Origin: Sphaerochaetaceae bacterium
GTDB lineage: Bacteria > Spirochaetota > Spirochaetia > Sphaerochaetales > Sphaerochaetaceae
Assembly (NCBI GenBank): GCA_024405015.1
Contig: JAKSPE010000009.1
Span: 20,160 to 84,159 of the forward strand
Direction: 5' to 3'
Length of the DNA: 64,000 bases
Shown: positions 25,755 through 34,147 of the stretch, piece by piece
How the letters are laid out: each line of letters starts with the position of its first letter
How positions within the stretch are numbered: the first letter of the stretch is position 1
The notes under the pieces: model-generated
What the model was told of the DNA's origin: nothing
The model's input: only the letters and a program-made list of their open reading frames with translations
Databases searched by the model: none
Translations under genes and position numbers: made by a program

Positions 25755-26352
25755 AGTTCTTCTTTGAAGGAACGATAAGTGTGTCAAAAGCCTTTCGGGT
25801 CTCAGCCTGCAGGTCAAAATCCCCATTCTGGGCTGCCCATGTGAAAGAGGTGCTGCGCATCATGTGGAAAAGCAGCAGACAGACACCGTCTGGGTCTCCG
25901 ATCGGAACAAGCTCTCCACTATTGAATCCGATTCGGATCAGTTTGTTGACAGTGGAATAGACAGGAGCCCCATATGGGAAATTCTCAGATTTGAGGCGGT
26001 CCAGTTTGATGTGGAAGATCTGCTTGGTGATATTGGTTCCGTTGATGATATCGCGGACGAAGAAGTTGTCGAAGATTGCCCAGATGGTCTCAGCAATACC
26101 CTTCTGCTCCAGAAGGTTGTCAACCAGCTGCTTTGATTCAATACCAGTGTTTTCGACAAACTGGGAAAGGATCTCATCCTTGGAGATCCAATGGTAATAG
26201 AAGGTTCTTTTGGTGATTTTGCAAGCCTTACAGATTTCATTGATGGTGACGTTCTGAAAGCCATGTTCCTTGAACAGTTCCAATGCAACATCACTGATCA
26301 TACTCTTTGTGTCTTTCGGCTTAATCTCCACCACAGGATAAACGGTTCCCAA
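25753..26352 (-). CDS. TetR/AcrR-family transcriptional regulator
   Basis: A repressor of about 199 residues. The N-terminal DNA-binding segment reads MISDVALELFKEHGFQNVTINEICKACKITKRTFYYHW, the standard TetR helix-turn-helix. The C-terminal ligand domain is helical and divergent. A TTG start at 26352 is proposed because GGGGAG lies 7 nt upstream and it yields a normal family length; the frame stays open upstream to 26460 but that stretch is hydrophobic and A/T-rich, overlapping the likely promoter. ATG at the Met of KSMISD is another option. It is divergent from the reductase operon, over whose -10 box lies a palindrome, so it probably represses that operon. Confidence 0.85.
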   Translation of the reverse strand: MGTVYPVVEIKPKDTKSMISDVALELFKEHGFQNVTINEICKACKITKRTFYYHWISKDEILSQFVENTGIESKQLVDNLLEQKGIAETIWAIFDNFFVRDIINGTNITKQIFHIKLDRLKSENFPYGAPVYSTVNKLIRIGFNSGELVPIGDPDGVCLLLFHMMRSTSFTWAAQNGDFDLQAETRKAFDTLIVPSKKN

Positions 26353-26569
26353 TTTGCAACTCCCCAATATCAGCAAATCTATTAATAAAAAAAAAATATG
26401 TCTTTTTTCGATGCCCGTCAATAAAAAATTTAAAACATCAATAATAATCTTATATTTCATTAATTGGCACTTTTATATAATTAATATACCACAATGTAAT
26501 ATTATTTCGATATTTTCATCCAATAGTTGACCATAAATTCTCATGTCAAAACCCTTGTTCTTCTCTTGA

Positions 26570-26598
26570 TTGACATTTTAACCCAAAGTGTATATAAC
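26570..26598 (+). promoter_or_regulatory. Promoter of the reductase-MFS-SDR-GntP operon
   Basis: TTGACA (26570-26575), 17-bp spacer and TATAAC (26593-26598): near-consensus. The operator-like dyad at 26590-26615 overlaps the -10 box. Confidence 0.75.
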
Positions 26599-26615
26599 GT
26601 GTTACCGTGGTATAC
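26590..26615. promoter_or_regulatory. Putative TetR operator dyad
   Basis: A 26-bp imperfect palindrome with outer arms GTATA...TATAC and inner CG...CG pairs around TGTTAC (8 of 10 outer positions symmetric). It covers the -10 box and start region. A second inverted repeat, ACATAGT (26614-26620) and ACTATGT (26631-26637), follows directly and may be another half of the control region. Confidence 0.55.
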
Positions 26616-26651
26616 ATAGTCGATTACTAAACTATGTTTAAAGGAGCCATC

Positions 26652-28580
26652 ATGAAACTTTTTGATGAACTGAAAATCGGAAACATGACCCTCAAGAACA
26701 GAATCGTTCTTGCACCAATGGGCACCACCACAGACTCCACAAATTCATTCAACATGAGAGACGTCAATTTCTATGCTGAAAGAGCCAAGGGCGGCGCAGG
26801 TCTCGTCCTTACTGGAGCTGTCGTCTGTTCCGAGGAGTTTGAGCCGGCACCTTGTCAGAAGCTGATCACATGCAAAGACGTGTACATGCTTCACATGATC
26901 GCAGAGCGCGTTCATATGTATGGTGCAAAATTCGGAATCCAGCTTTCACCGGGCATTGGTAGAATGAACTGGATTGATCCAAACACACCAACCTACTCCG
27001 CATCCCCATGTCCGAACTACTATGTTCCGACAATGACATGCAAGGAGATTCCAACCGATGGCGTCAAGCGACTTGTCAAGGCAATGGGAGAATCTGCAGT
27101 CCTAGCAAAGAACGCTGGTGTAGACATCATTGAGCTTCACGGATACGGCGGATACCTCATCGACCAGTTCACTTCAGCCAAGTGGAACCACAGAACCGAT
27201 GAATACGGTGGATCCTTTGAGAACAGACAGCGTTTCCTGTTCGAAATCGTTGATGAGGTCAAAAGAAGATGTGGCAAGGACTACCCAATTGCCATGAAAA
27301 TGACACTCTCCTCCGTCGATGATGATGAACGACCAATCGAAGAAGGAATCGCCATCGCAAAGAGACTTTGTGAGAAGGGAATCGACCTTATCCATGTCGG
27401 TCGCGGTGCATATTCCTGCAGATGGAGAATGGTCTCATCCGTCTATCAGCCAAGAGGATTCGACGTGGAGATCGGAGACATCCTCAGACCAGTGATCGGA
27501 AACACCCCACTGATGATCCACGGAAAGCTCAATCATGTAGAAACAGCAGAGAGCGCTCTTCAGGAAGGAAAGACAGACCTTATCGCAATCGGACACGGCC
27601 TTATCGCCGATCCACACTGGCCAAACAAGGTCAAGAAGAACAAGCTTGATGAAATCGTCCCATGCATCGGATGCGCAGAATGCCACTACAACGCAATGCT
27701 CGGACACGCCAGACCATGTGCAGTCAACCCGCTTTGCATGCATGAGAACGAGTTCGAGCTTACACCTGCATCAGAAGAAGTCAAGGACATGAGGATCCTC
27801 GTCCTTGGAGCAGGTCCTGGCGGAATGAAGGCCGCAATCGCCGCAAAGCAGCGTGGCATCAAGTCCGTCGAAATCTGGGAGAAGAAGGAATATGTCGGCG
27901 GCAATATGGCCGCAGCCGGTATGCCAAGATTCAAGACCGATGTCATGGACCAGGTCCGCTACCTTGAGCGCCAGATGTATAAGCATGGTGTTGAGGTGAA
28001 GCTTGGCAAAAAGGCAACATCTGCAGATGTCATCGCATACAAGCCGGATTACGTGATTGTCGCAACAGGTGCAGAGCCTATCGTCATCAGAGTCCCAGGC
28101 TACGACAAGAAGCATGTCACAACAGCAGTTCCTGCCCTCATGGGAGAGTTCAAGCTTGGACAGACTGTCGTGATCGTCGGTGGTGGAGATGTCGGATGTG
28201 AGCTTGCAACAGAACTCCAGTATCAGGGCAAGCATGCAATCATCGTTGAGATCCAGGACAAGATCATGACAGCCCCAACATTCGTCGCAAACCATCAGAA
28301 CCTCACCTATCTGCTGAAAAACAGCGGTGCTGAGATTCTGACATCCACAGGAATCAAGGAGATCCTTGACGATGGTGTAATGGTGGAACACGACGGACAG
28401 ATGCGAAAGATTCCTTGCGACAACGTTGTATTCTCAGCAGGTTTCCGACCAGACCAGACACTCTATCAGGAGATCAAAGCTGCCGGAATCGAGGTTGTCC
28501 AGATTGGAGACAACGTCAAGGCAAGAAAGATCATCGATGCCATCCACGAGGGATATCACACAGTCAGAGTCCTTGACTGA
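26652..28580 (+). CDS. Old-yellow-enzyme/2-enoate-reductase-type FMN, Fe-S, FAD oxidoreductase
   Basis: A 642-residue, three-domain protein: an FMN TIM barrel (1-370; KIGNMTLKNRIVLAPMGT at the start, HGYGGYLIDQF near 165), a [4Fe-4S] motif CIGCAECHYNAM...C near 336, then FAD/NAD Rossmann folds (ILVLGAGPGGMKAA near 382 and VVIVGGGDVGCELA near 506). The layout is that of 2,4-dienoyl-CoA reductase, 2-enoate reductase and the bile-acid enzymes BaiCD/BaiH. It uses NAD(P)H to reduce, or in reverse to desaturate, an alpha,beta-unsaturated compound. Start at 26652 has AAAGGAG. First gene of a TetR-controlled operon with carrier, dehydrogenase and permease. Confidence 0.9.
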   Translation: MKLFDELKIGNMTLKNRIVLAPMGTTTDSTNSFNMRDVNFYAERAKGGAGLVLTGAVVCSEEFEPAPCQKLITCKDVYMLHMIAERVHMYGAKFGIQLSPGIGRMNWIDPNTPTYSASPCPNYYVPTMTCKEIPTDGVKRLVKAMGESAVLAKNAGVDIIELHGYGGYLIDQFTSAKWNHRTDEYGGSFENRQRFLFEIVDEVKRRCGKDYPIAMKMTLSSVDDDERPIEEGIAIAKRLCEKGIDLIHVGRGAYSCRWRMVSSVYQPRGFDVEIGDILRPVIGNTPLMIHGKLNHVETAESALQEGKTDLIAIGHGLIADPHWPNKVKKNKLDEIVPCIGCAECHYNAMLGHARPCAVNPLCMHENEFELTPASEEVKDMRILVLGAGPGGMKAAIAAKQRGIKSVEIWEKKEYVGGNMAAAGMPRFKTDVMDQVRYLERQMYKHGVEVKLGKKATSADVIAYKPDYVIVATGAEPIVIRVPGYDKKHVTTAVPALMGEFKLGQTVVIVGGGDVGCELATELQYQGKHAIIVEIQDKIMTAPTFVANHQNLTYLLKNSGAEILTSTGIKEILDDGVMVEHDGQMRKIPCDNVVFSAGFRPDQTLYQEIKAAGIEVVQIGDNVKARKIIDAIHEGYHTVRVLD

Positions 28581-28615
28581 TGAAAATCGTTTAATAAGCC
28601 AAAAGGAGAAATAAA

Positions 28616-30091
28616 ATGGCTACAGAAAAAATCAAACCAATGCTCAATGAAGACGATGACGTCATCGTTTACATTGACCCTGCGAAGAGAGCTTTCGTAA
28701 CAATCGCTCTTCTCGTCGGTTTCTTCGGCGTACACTTCTATATGAGAGCTTTCTCAATGTGTACTTCTTACATCATGGCAAACTGGAACGCTGGTGAGTA
28801 TTACTCAGCAGGTAAGGCACTCCAGACTGCTATCATGGTTGTTGCAACAGCAGTTTCCACCTATCTCATTCCAAAATGGGGTATCAAGAAGATCATGGGT
28901 GGTTCCCTGATCATCATCCTGCTCTGTGACATCGGAACCCTCTTTGCCCCAAGCCTCGGAGTCTTCCTTGCATGTGTCATGCTCCAGGGTATCGGTAATG
29001 CAGGTTATGTCGCTAACATGATCTCCCTCATGAACAAGATCTGGCCGAAGTCAAAGAGAGCTATGTGGCTTTCCACAATCGGTATCACACAGGGTCTTGC
29101 AGCTGTCATCGTTCCTACCCTCTCCGGTGCTATGATCGATAAGGCTGGTTGGAAGTCCGTCTACTACCTGATGATGGGTATCCAGGCTCTTGGTTTCGTC
29201 ATCATGATGATCGTCACTCCAAAGGACACAACACAGAAGAACTACACACCAAAGCAGTTCGACTCTGTCGGAACAATCCTGTTCCTCATTTGGGTTTCCG
29301 CATGTGTTCTTGCAATGAACTTCGGTAACTCATGGGGCTGGAACAGCGCAAGAATTCTCGCTCTTCTTGCTGCAACCGTTATTGGTCTTGTCGCATTCAT
29401 CATCTTTGAATACAAGAAGGGTTCCAAGGCAATCTTCCCTGTCAAGCTCTTCAAGGACAACATCAACTGCACACTCATCTTCCTTCAGTCATTCTTCTCA
29501 TGCGCTGTCTGTATGGGTCAGTTCGTCTTCATCATCTACTACATGCAGGTTGTCATGAAGACAGGTGCAGCCATCTCCGCAATCCCATTCACAATCTTCT
29601 CCATCGGTACACTCGTCATGCCAACTGTCTACGCTATGTACTACAAGAAGACTGGTCACTGCAAGGGACTTCTGATTCTCACAATGCTTCTTGTCACAGC
29701 AAACTGCTTCCTGTACGGTCTGCTTCTCAAGCCAACCACATCCCTTGCTCTGATTTATGCAATCTCAGCAATTGGTGGTCTTGGACATGCTTCTTGCGTA
29801 ACCATCTGCTACAACGCAGCTGAAGAGTACCTGCCAAAGTCAAGAATCGCAGACGGAAACCAGGTTGCATACATTGCAATCTGTATCGCTGGTTCTGTTG
29901 GTCTTGCAGTCATGCAGGCTATCGCAAACGCAGTTGCCAAGGGTCAGAGAGCAGCTGGTGTTGAGGCTCTCGCAGCAAGCGGAAAGGGTTACACAACAGC
30001 TATGTTCGTTGCAGGTATCTGCGGAATCATCGGTGTCATCGCTTCTGCAGCTCTTTCAGCAAGAGCCAAGGAAAACGGCGCAGAGAACTAA
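28616..30091 (+). CDS. MFS transporter
   Basis: A 491-residue integral membrane protein with 12 to 14 hydrophobic helices beginning near residue 24 (AFVTIALLVGFFGVHFYMR). It follows the flavoenzyme by 35 nt with an AAAGGAG site. Members beside such reductases (for example BaiG in bile-acid operons) import the substrate or export the product. Motif A is weak (LIPKWGIKKIMGG near 82-94), so the subgroup cannot be fixed. The codon choice is typical of highly expressed genes in this window (AAG, GGT, ATC). Confidence 0.85.
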   Translation: MATEKIKPMLNEDDDVIVYIDPAKRAFVTIALLVGFFGVHFYMRAFSMCTSYIMANWNAGEYYSAGKALQTAIMVVATAVSTYLIPKWGIKKIMGGSLIIILLCDIGTLFAPSLGVFLACVMLQGIGNAGYVANMISLMNKIWPKSKRAMWLSTIGITQGLAAVIVPTLSGAMIDKAGWKSVYYLMMGIQALGFVIMMIVTPKDTTQKNYTPKQFDSVGTILFLIWVSACVLAMNFGNSWGWNSARILALLAATVIGLVAFIIFEYKKGSKAIFPVKLFKDNINCTLIFLQSFFSCAVCMGQFVFIIYYMQVVMKTGAAISAIPFTIFSIGTLVMPTVYAMYYKKTGHCKGLLILTMLLVTANCFLYGLLLKPTTSLALIYAISAIGGLGHASCVTICYNAAEEYLPKSRIADGNQVAYIAICIAGSVGLAVMQAIANAVAKGQRAAGVEALAASGKGYTTAMFVAGICGIIGVIASAALSARAKENGAEN

Positions 30092-30151
30092 GTTCATTGG
30101 AGCCTTGCAGATTTCACCTGTAAGGCTCTTCCAAATCTAAGGAGAAAACAA

Positions 30152-30901
30152 ATGGCAAACAAGTACGGTATCGTTACAGGTGCTTCAAGAGGTCTTGGAA
30201 AGGCTTGTGCTGAAGAGCTCGCCAGAGAAGGCTTCGATGTTATCATCACTTATGAGCACAATGCAGACAAGGCTCTCGAGGTCAAGGCTGAATATGAGAA
30301 GGAATTCGGTGTGAGAATTGAGGCTTACAAGCTCTCACAGCAGTCTGAGGCTGAGGTCATCGAGTTCAGAAAGTGGGCTGAGCAGAACTTCGGAACAAAC
30401 CTCCAGGTTCTCATCAACAACGCAGGCGTCTATGCCAGCCAGCCAACAGAGGAATTCGTCGTTGCAGACTTCGACAGACTCATTGATGTCAACGTCAAGG
30501 GTGTCTTCTACATGGTCAGACATTTTGTTGACCTCATGATTGCAAACCACTTCGGAAAGATCATCAACATGTGTTCCGCAGCTGGTCTCAGAGCAGCACC
30601 TGGTTCATGCGGCTACTCCGCTTCCAAGTTCGCTGTCAGAGGTATGACACAGGCTCAGGCAATCGACCTCGGAAAGTATAACATTCAGGTCAACGCCATC
30701 GCTCCTGGCTCACACAAGACAGACATGTTCTTCGGTTTCCAGAAGGCTAATCCAAAGCTTTGCGAAGAGAGAACAAAGGGTAACCCACTGCAGAGAGTCG
30801 GTGAAGTCACAGAGATGTGCCACCTTGTCAAATACTTCCTTGCTTCTGACTTCATTACAGGTCAGGTCGTCTCACCAAACGGTGGAACAACAATGGTATA
30901 A
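30152..30901 (+). CDS. Short-chain dehydrogenase/reductase (classical SDR)
   Basis: The 249-residue protein has the cofactor loop TGASRGLGKA near residue 9, LINNAGVYAS near 87, and the catalytic Ser-Tyr-Lys set: MCSAAG near 140, and GYSASKF with Tyr and Lys near 154-158. It resembles FabG and BaiA-type hydroxysteroid dehydrogenases and interconverts a hydroxyl and keto group with NAD(P). Third gene of the reductase operon, 60 nt after the MFS gene, with AAGGAG. In context it likely oxidises a hydroxyl before or after the enoate step. Confidence 0.88.
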   Translation: MANKYGIVTGASRGLGKACAEELAREGFDVIITYEHNADKALEVKAEYEKEFGVRIEAYKLSQQSEAEVIEFRKWAEQNFGTNLQVLINNAGVYASQPTEEFVVADFDRLIDVNVKGVFYMVRHFVDLMIANHFGKIINMCSAAGLRAAPGSCGYSASKFAVRGMTQAQAIDLGKYNIQVNAIAPGSHKTDMFFGFQKANPKLCEERTKGNPLQRVGEVTEMCHLVKYFLASDFITGQVVSPNGGTTMV

Positions 30902-30917
30902 TTGAGGTAATTCAAAA

Positions 30918-32246
30918 ATGAATCCACTTGAGATCATAAGTATGCTCGTTGGCATTGCCATCGTTGTGTACATGATGATTAAAAACTGGAGCCCAATCAT
31001 CGTGGGAATCACCGCTGCTACAGTGGTGATTCTCATGAATGGTCTTCCATACGGTGCCACAATGACAGGAACATATGCACAGGCATTCGCCAATATGTTC
31101 TATTCACTGTTCCCTCCTATTCTTGTGGGAGGTCTTCTGGCACAAACCTACATCAGATCAAACGCGGTTGTCACAATAGCCGAAAAGATATGCAACGCTG
31201 TTCTTCGTGACAGCATGAGTCCAAGGACAAAGTATGCGGTCGTCACCTTCTCCCTGATTCTGGTAGCAGGAGTCATCAGTTACTGCGGACTTAATTGCCT
31301 TGTCGTCCTCATCGCCATGTACCCGATTGCCTTGGGCGTCATGGAACGTGCAGATATTCCAAAGAAATATGTCATGGGAATCCTCTCCGCTGGAGTCTAC
31401 TCCTTCTCACTGACAGCACCTGGAACAACAGCAACCATCAACATCCTTGCCATGCAGGCTCTTGGAACTCCTGCTACTGCAGGTCTTGTTGGCGGTATGA
31501 TTGCGGCAGTTGTTGAGATCATCGTCACAACGGTTGTCCTGACGGCAATGATCGTCAGATCACACAACAAGGGTGAACACTTCGCCTATGGTCCAAAGGA
31601 CACCGTAGGCTCTTCCGATGAGAAAGACAGACCTGGTTTCATTGTCTCCATCATTCCAATGATCGTTCTCATCGTCTGCTTCAACGGCTTCAAGATGAAC
31701 ATCTTCACAGCATCCCTCATTGGATGGCTATGTTCCGTTGCCCTGTTCTGGAAGAGAATCGGAAATGTCGAAGAACTGAAAAAGCTCATCGTCACCGCAG
31801 GTCAGAACTCCTTCGGTCCGATCAGCTCCGTCGGTTCCATCGTTGGCTTTACCTCCGTCGTACAGCTTCTCCCATCCTTCCAGGCCATCATCAATGCTGT
31901 ATTCGCTATGAGCATTCCAGCTGTCGTCATCCTGATCCTGGCAATCTCGCTTGTCTCAGGTCTCACAGGATCTTCCTCTTCCGCAGTCAGAATCGGAATT
32001 CCAATCGTCGAGGAGCGCTGCCTTTCCGCTGGTCTCACAAAGGCTCTCATCCACAGAGTCTCGCTGTTTGCAGCATCCACAATCGATACGCTGCCTTGGT
32101 CCTCTGCAGTCATCATCAATTTGGGAATTGCAGACCTCAAGATGGAAGATGGCTATCCATCCATGTTCGTTGCCACATGTCTTGCGACGTTGTGCGGAAC
32201 CATCACTTGTGCAGTTGTCATGTATCTGTTCCCATTTCTTCCTTAA
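30918..32246 (+). CDS. GntP-family permease
   Basis: A 442-residue transporter with about twelve helices. Features of the gluconate/GntP group include the N-terminal pair VGIAIVVYMMIKNWSPIIVGITAA and the C-terminal segment SGLTGSSSSAVRIGIPIVEE. The family carries gluconate, fructuronate, glycerate, hydroxybutyrate and similar hydroxy-acids with H+. It follows the SDR by 16 nt and precedes a strong terminator, so it is the last operon gene. Having two unrelated carriers in one operon suggests one for uptake and one for export of the converted acid. Confidence 0.87.
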   Translation: MNPLEIISMLVGIAIVVYMMIKNWSPIIVGITAATVVILMNGLPYGATMTGTYAQAFANMFYSLFPPILVGGLLAQTYIRSNAVVTIAEKICNAVLRDSMSPRTKYAVVTFSLILVAGVISYCGLNCLVVLIAMYPIALGVMERADIPKKYVMGILSAGVYSFSLTAPGTTATINILAMQALGTPATAGLVGGMIAAVVEIIVTTVVLTAMIVRSHNKGEHFAYGPKDTVGSSDEKDRPGFIVSIIPMIVLIVCFNGFKMNIFTASLIGWLCSVALFWKRIGNVEELKKLIVTAGQNSFGPISSVGSIVGFTSVVQLLPSFQAIINAVFAMSIPAVVILILAISLVSGLTGSSSSAVRIGIPIVEERCLSAGLTKALIHRVSLFAASTIDTLPWSSAVIINLGIADLKMEDGYPSMFVATCLATLCGTITCAVVMYLFPFLP

Positions 32247-32265
32247 GGAAGATGTAGCATAGTTA

Positions 32266-32307
32266 AAGGGAAGCCCAGTGCCGTCGGCATTGGGCTTTTC
32301 CCCTTTT
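32266..32307 (+). terminator. Terminator of the reductase operon
   Basis: AAGCCCAGTGCC (32271-32282) and GGCATTGGGCTT (32286-32297) pair over 12 bp with one G-U wobble and a 3-nt loop; the flanking GGG/CCCC extends the stem and TTTTT follows. Confidence 0.85.
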
Positions 32308-32358
32308 TAGCCAATGGAAGGCTCACACGAATCACAAAGACAATCACAGCACTTCACA

Positions 32359-32387
32359 TTGACCAAACGTCTCTTTGGCATTACACT
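32359..32387 (+). promoter_or_regulatory. Promoter of tRNA-Leu
   Basis: TTGACC (32359-32364), 17-bp spacer, TACACT (32382-32387), ending 10 nt before the tRNA 5' end. Confidence 0.65.
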
Positions 32388-32396
32388 TCATGCAGT

Positions 32397-32480
32397 GCCA
32401 CAGTGGTGGAATGGTAGACACCGGGGACTTAAAATCCCCTGGCTGAATAAGCCGTACGGGTCCGAGTCCCGTCTGTGGTA
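32397..32480 (+). tRNA. tRNA-Leu (anticodon UAA)
   Basis: 84 nt. Acceptor stem GCCACAG pairs with CTGTGGT (first pair G-U); D arm GTGGAATGGTAGACAC; anticodon stem GGGGA/TCCCC around CTTAAAA, anticodon TAA; a long class II variable arm (TGGCTGAATAAGCCGTA) typical of tRNA-Leu; T arm CGGGTCCGAGTCCCG. The 3' CCA is not encoded. A stem-loop follows at once and the last 18 nt recur 127 bp downstream. Confidence 0.95.
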
Positions 32481-32609
32481 AATAATTGGAACTGGTGCTT
32501 GCCGGTTCCAATTGTTTGTTCCAGATGGACGAGGACCGAGGAGAAACGCAGACGCATTGCGTTTCGACGAAGGCGGGATAGCGAAGCGACGAGTCCCGTC
32601 TGTGGTAAA
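32463..32609 (+). repeat. tRNA-Leu tail repeat (20-bp direct repeat, 127-bp period)
   Basis: The final 18 nt of tRNA-Leu plus two A (32463-32482) recur exactly at 32590-32609. Between them lies a 9-bp hairpin (AATTGGAAC 32484-32492 with GTTCCAATT 32505-32513), probably a weak terminator, and a second hairpin GAAACGCA/TGCGTTTC. The layout recalls the tyrT tail repeats of E. coli. It may also be an old attachment-site duplication, although no integrase gene is nearby. Confidence 0.75.
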
Positions 32610-32668
32610 AGACAACACATAGCAAGGCAGTCAAACGGCTGCCTTTATTCATAATTGGAGGATTTCCT

Positions 32669-33706
32669 ATGGATAGAACATATGCAGACTATGCTGTACA
32701 GAAAGCAGTTGAACTTCTTGCAATCGACAGTCCTACAGGCTTTACAGCAAAAGCCGCTCAATGGGTTCAGAAGGCTTTCTCCTCACTTGGCTTTGAGGCA
32801 AAGATCACAACCAAAGGCGGAGTTCTTATTGATCTTGGAGGAAAGGATTGTGAAGATGCCCTACTTCTTCAGGCTCATACAGACACACTGGGTGCCATGG
32901 TTGCGGAGATCAAAGGAAATGGCAGACTGCGTGTGACAAACCTTGGTGGCATGAGTCCAATCAACGGAGAAGCTGAGAACGTCAAGGTCTATACTCGCGA
33001 CGGCAAAGTTTACGAAGGAACACTTCAGCTTTGCAATGCATCCATCCATGTCAACGGCGAATACAAAGACATCAAGAGAACCTTCAACAACACAGAGGTC
33101 GTCCTGGATGAGGATGTCAGCTCCAAGGCCGACACCAAGAAGCTTGGAATTGAAGTTGGTGATATCGTGTGCTTTGACCCTAGAACGAGAGTCACCCAGT
33201 CCGGATACATCAAAAGCCGCTTTTTGGATGACAAACTCTCAGTCGGAATCCTTCTGGGCTTTGCCAAGTACCTAAAAGAGGAGAACAAGACTCTTCCAAG
33301 AAGAACCTATGTCCATGTAACAGTCTATGAGGAAGTCGGCCACGGCGGCTCTGCATCTGTTCCAGCTGGTGTCACAGAATCCATTTCTGTGGATATGGGA
33401 TGTGTCGGAGATGGTCTTCAGTGCACAGAAAAGCAGGTCTCCATCTGCGCAAAGGATTCTGGAGGTCCTTACAGCTACGAGGTTGTCGGAAAGCTCATTG
33501 ATGCAGCAAAGCGAAGCGATGCCTCCTATGCCGTAGACATCTACCCTTTCTATGGTTCTGATGTTGAAGCAACACTCAAGGGTGGCACCGACATTAGACA
33601 TGGTCTTATCGGATCTGGTGTGTATGCAAGCCATGGTTATGAGCGAAGCCACATCGATGGTGTCTACAACAGCCTCAAGGTGATTGCCGCATACCTTTAC
33701 GTCTAA
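32669..33706 (+). CDS. M42-family (glutamyl aminopeptidase/cellulase M-like) metallopeptidase
   Basis: A 345-residue enzyme with the di-metal pattern of M42 peptidases: LLQAHTDTLGAMV near residue 70 (first metal His, Asp), SRFLDDKLSVGI near 183 (bridging Asp), VYEEVGHGGSA near 222 (catalytic Glu pair), DMGCVGDG near 242 and the C-terminal YASHGYERSH with the last His. These cytosolic aminopeptidases trim N-terminal residues from peptides. Ribosome site GGAGG lies 8 nt upstream. It is a single-gene unit behind the tRNA tail repeat, ending at a terminator. Confidence 0.9.
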   Translation: MDRTYADYAVQKAVELLAIDSPTGFTAKAAQWVQKAFSSLGFEAKITTKGGVLIDLGGKDCEDALLLQAHTDTLGAMVAEIKGNGRLRVTNLGGMSPINGEAENVKVYTRDGKVYEGTLQLCNASIHVNGEYKDIKRTFNNTEVVLDEDVSSKADTKKLGIEVGDIVCFDPRTRVTQSGYIKSRFLDDKLSVGILLGFAKYLKEENKTLPRRTYVHVTVYEEVGHGGSASVPAGVTESISVDMGCVGDGLQCTEKQVSICAKDSGGPYSYEVVGKLIDAAKRSDASYAVDIYPFYGSDVEATLKGGTDIRHGLIGSGVYASHGYERSHIDGVYNSLKVIAAYLYV

Positions 33707-33726
33707 TTTGTAATTGAAATCCTGCT

Positions 33727-33783
33727 AAAAGGCTGTAACAAAAGTCGAATCGTTCCGACGAAGCGTTGCAGCCTTTTGTTTTG
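33727..33783 (+). terminator. Terminator after the M42 peptidase gene
   Basis: AAAAGGCTGTAAC (33727-33739) and GTTGCAGCCTTTT (33765-33777) form a long stem with an inner GTCG/CGAC helix; GTTTTGG follows. Confidence 0.75.
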
Positions 33784-33784
33784 G

Positions 33785-33960
33785 TGCTCCAAACACAGCG
33801 AAAAATGTAGTTTTTTCTGATTTCCGCTGTGTTTCACAGCGATATCGAAAAAATTGCCCCGTTTTCGCTGTGAGGAAACACGGAGCATCAAACTCCCAAA
33901 ATCCAAGTTTCAATTTTTCACTTTTTGAAAAAACTTTCATTTCACTTTAGTTAAAAAACA
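33785..33960. repeat. Hairpin-rich intergenic stretch with four CGCTGTG/CACAGCG words
   Basis: CACAGCG occurs at 33794-33800 and 33835-33841, CGCTGTG at 33825-33831 and 33866-33872. The middle pair forms a perfect 7-bp hairpin with a TTT loop. A minus-strand frame (33725-33940, 71 codons) spans the whole stretch but has no ribosome site. It starts right at the preceding terminator. Most likely a non-coding dispersed repeat; 33961-34147 holds only A/T-rich promoter sequence for the next gene. Confidence 0.45.
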
Positions 33961-34147
33961 AAAATTTACTTTTTTCTTAAGAAACAAGAAAATACGTAAT
34001 AAATACGCATATTAAGACGACAAAATCGTTTTTTTAGCCTAATTTTTCCCAAAAAATCCAAACATTCCCAAGATATATAGGGGTAACATTGAATCAAGGT
34101 AATTGGAAAAGATAGGAAAGCATCAAAAACTTTTAAGGAGTTTCGTG

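Noticed and set aside
32525..32581. Eighteen-codon frame inside the tRNA tail repeat (reminiscent of the tpr peptide of the E. coli tyrT locus)
   Set aside because: No ribosome site and only 18 codons; the DNA is better explained by hairpins.
32463..32609. Attachment-site pair of an integrated genomic island
   Set aside because: The copies are only 127 bp apart with no integrase, so at most a relic; a tail repeat is the simpler reading.
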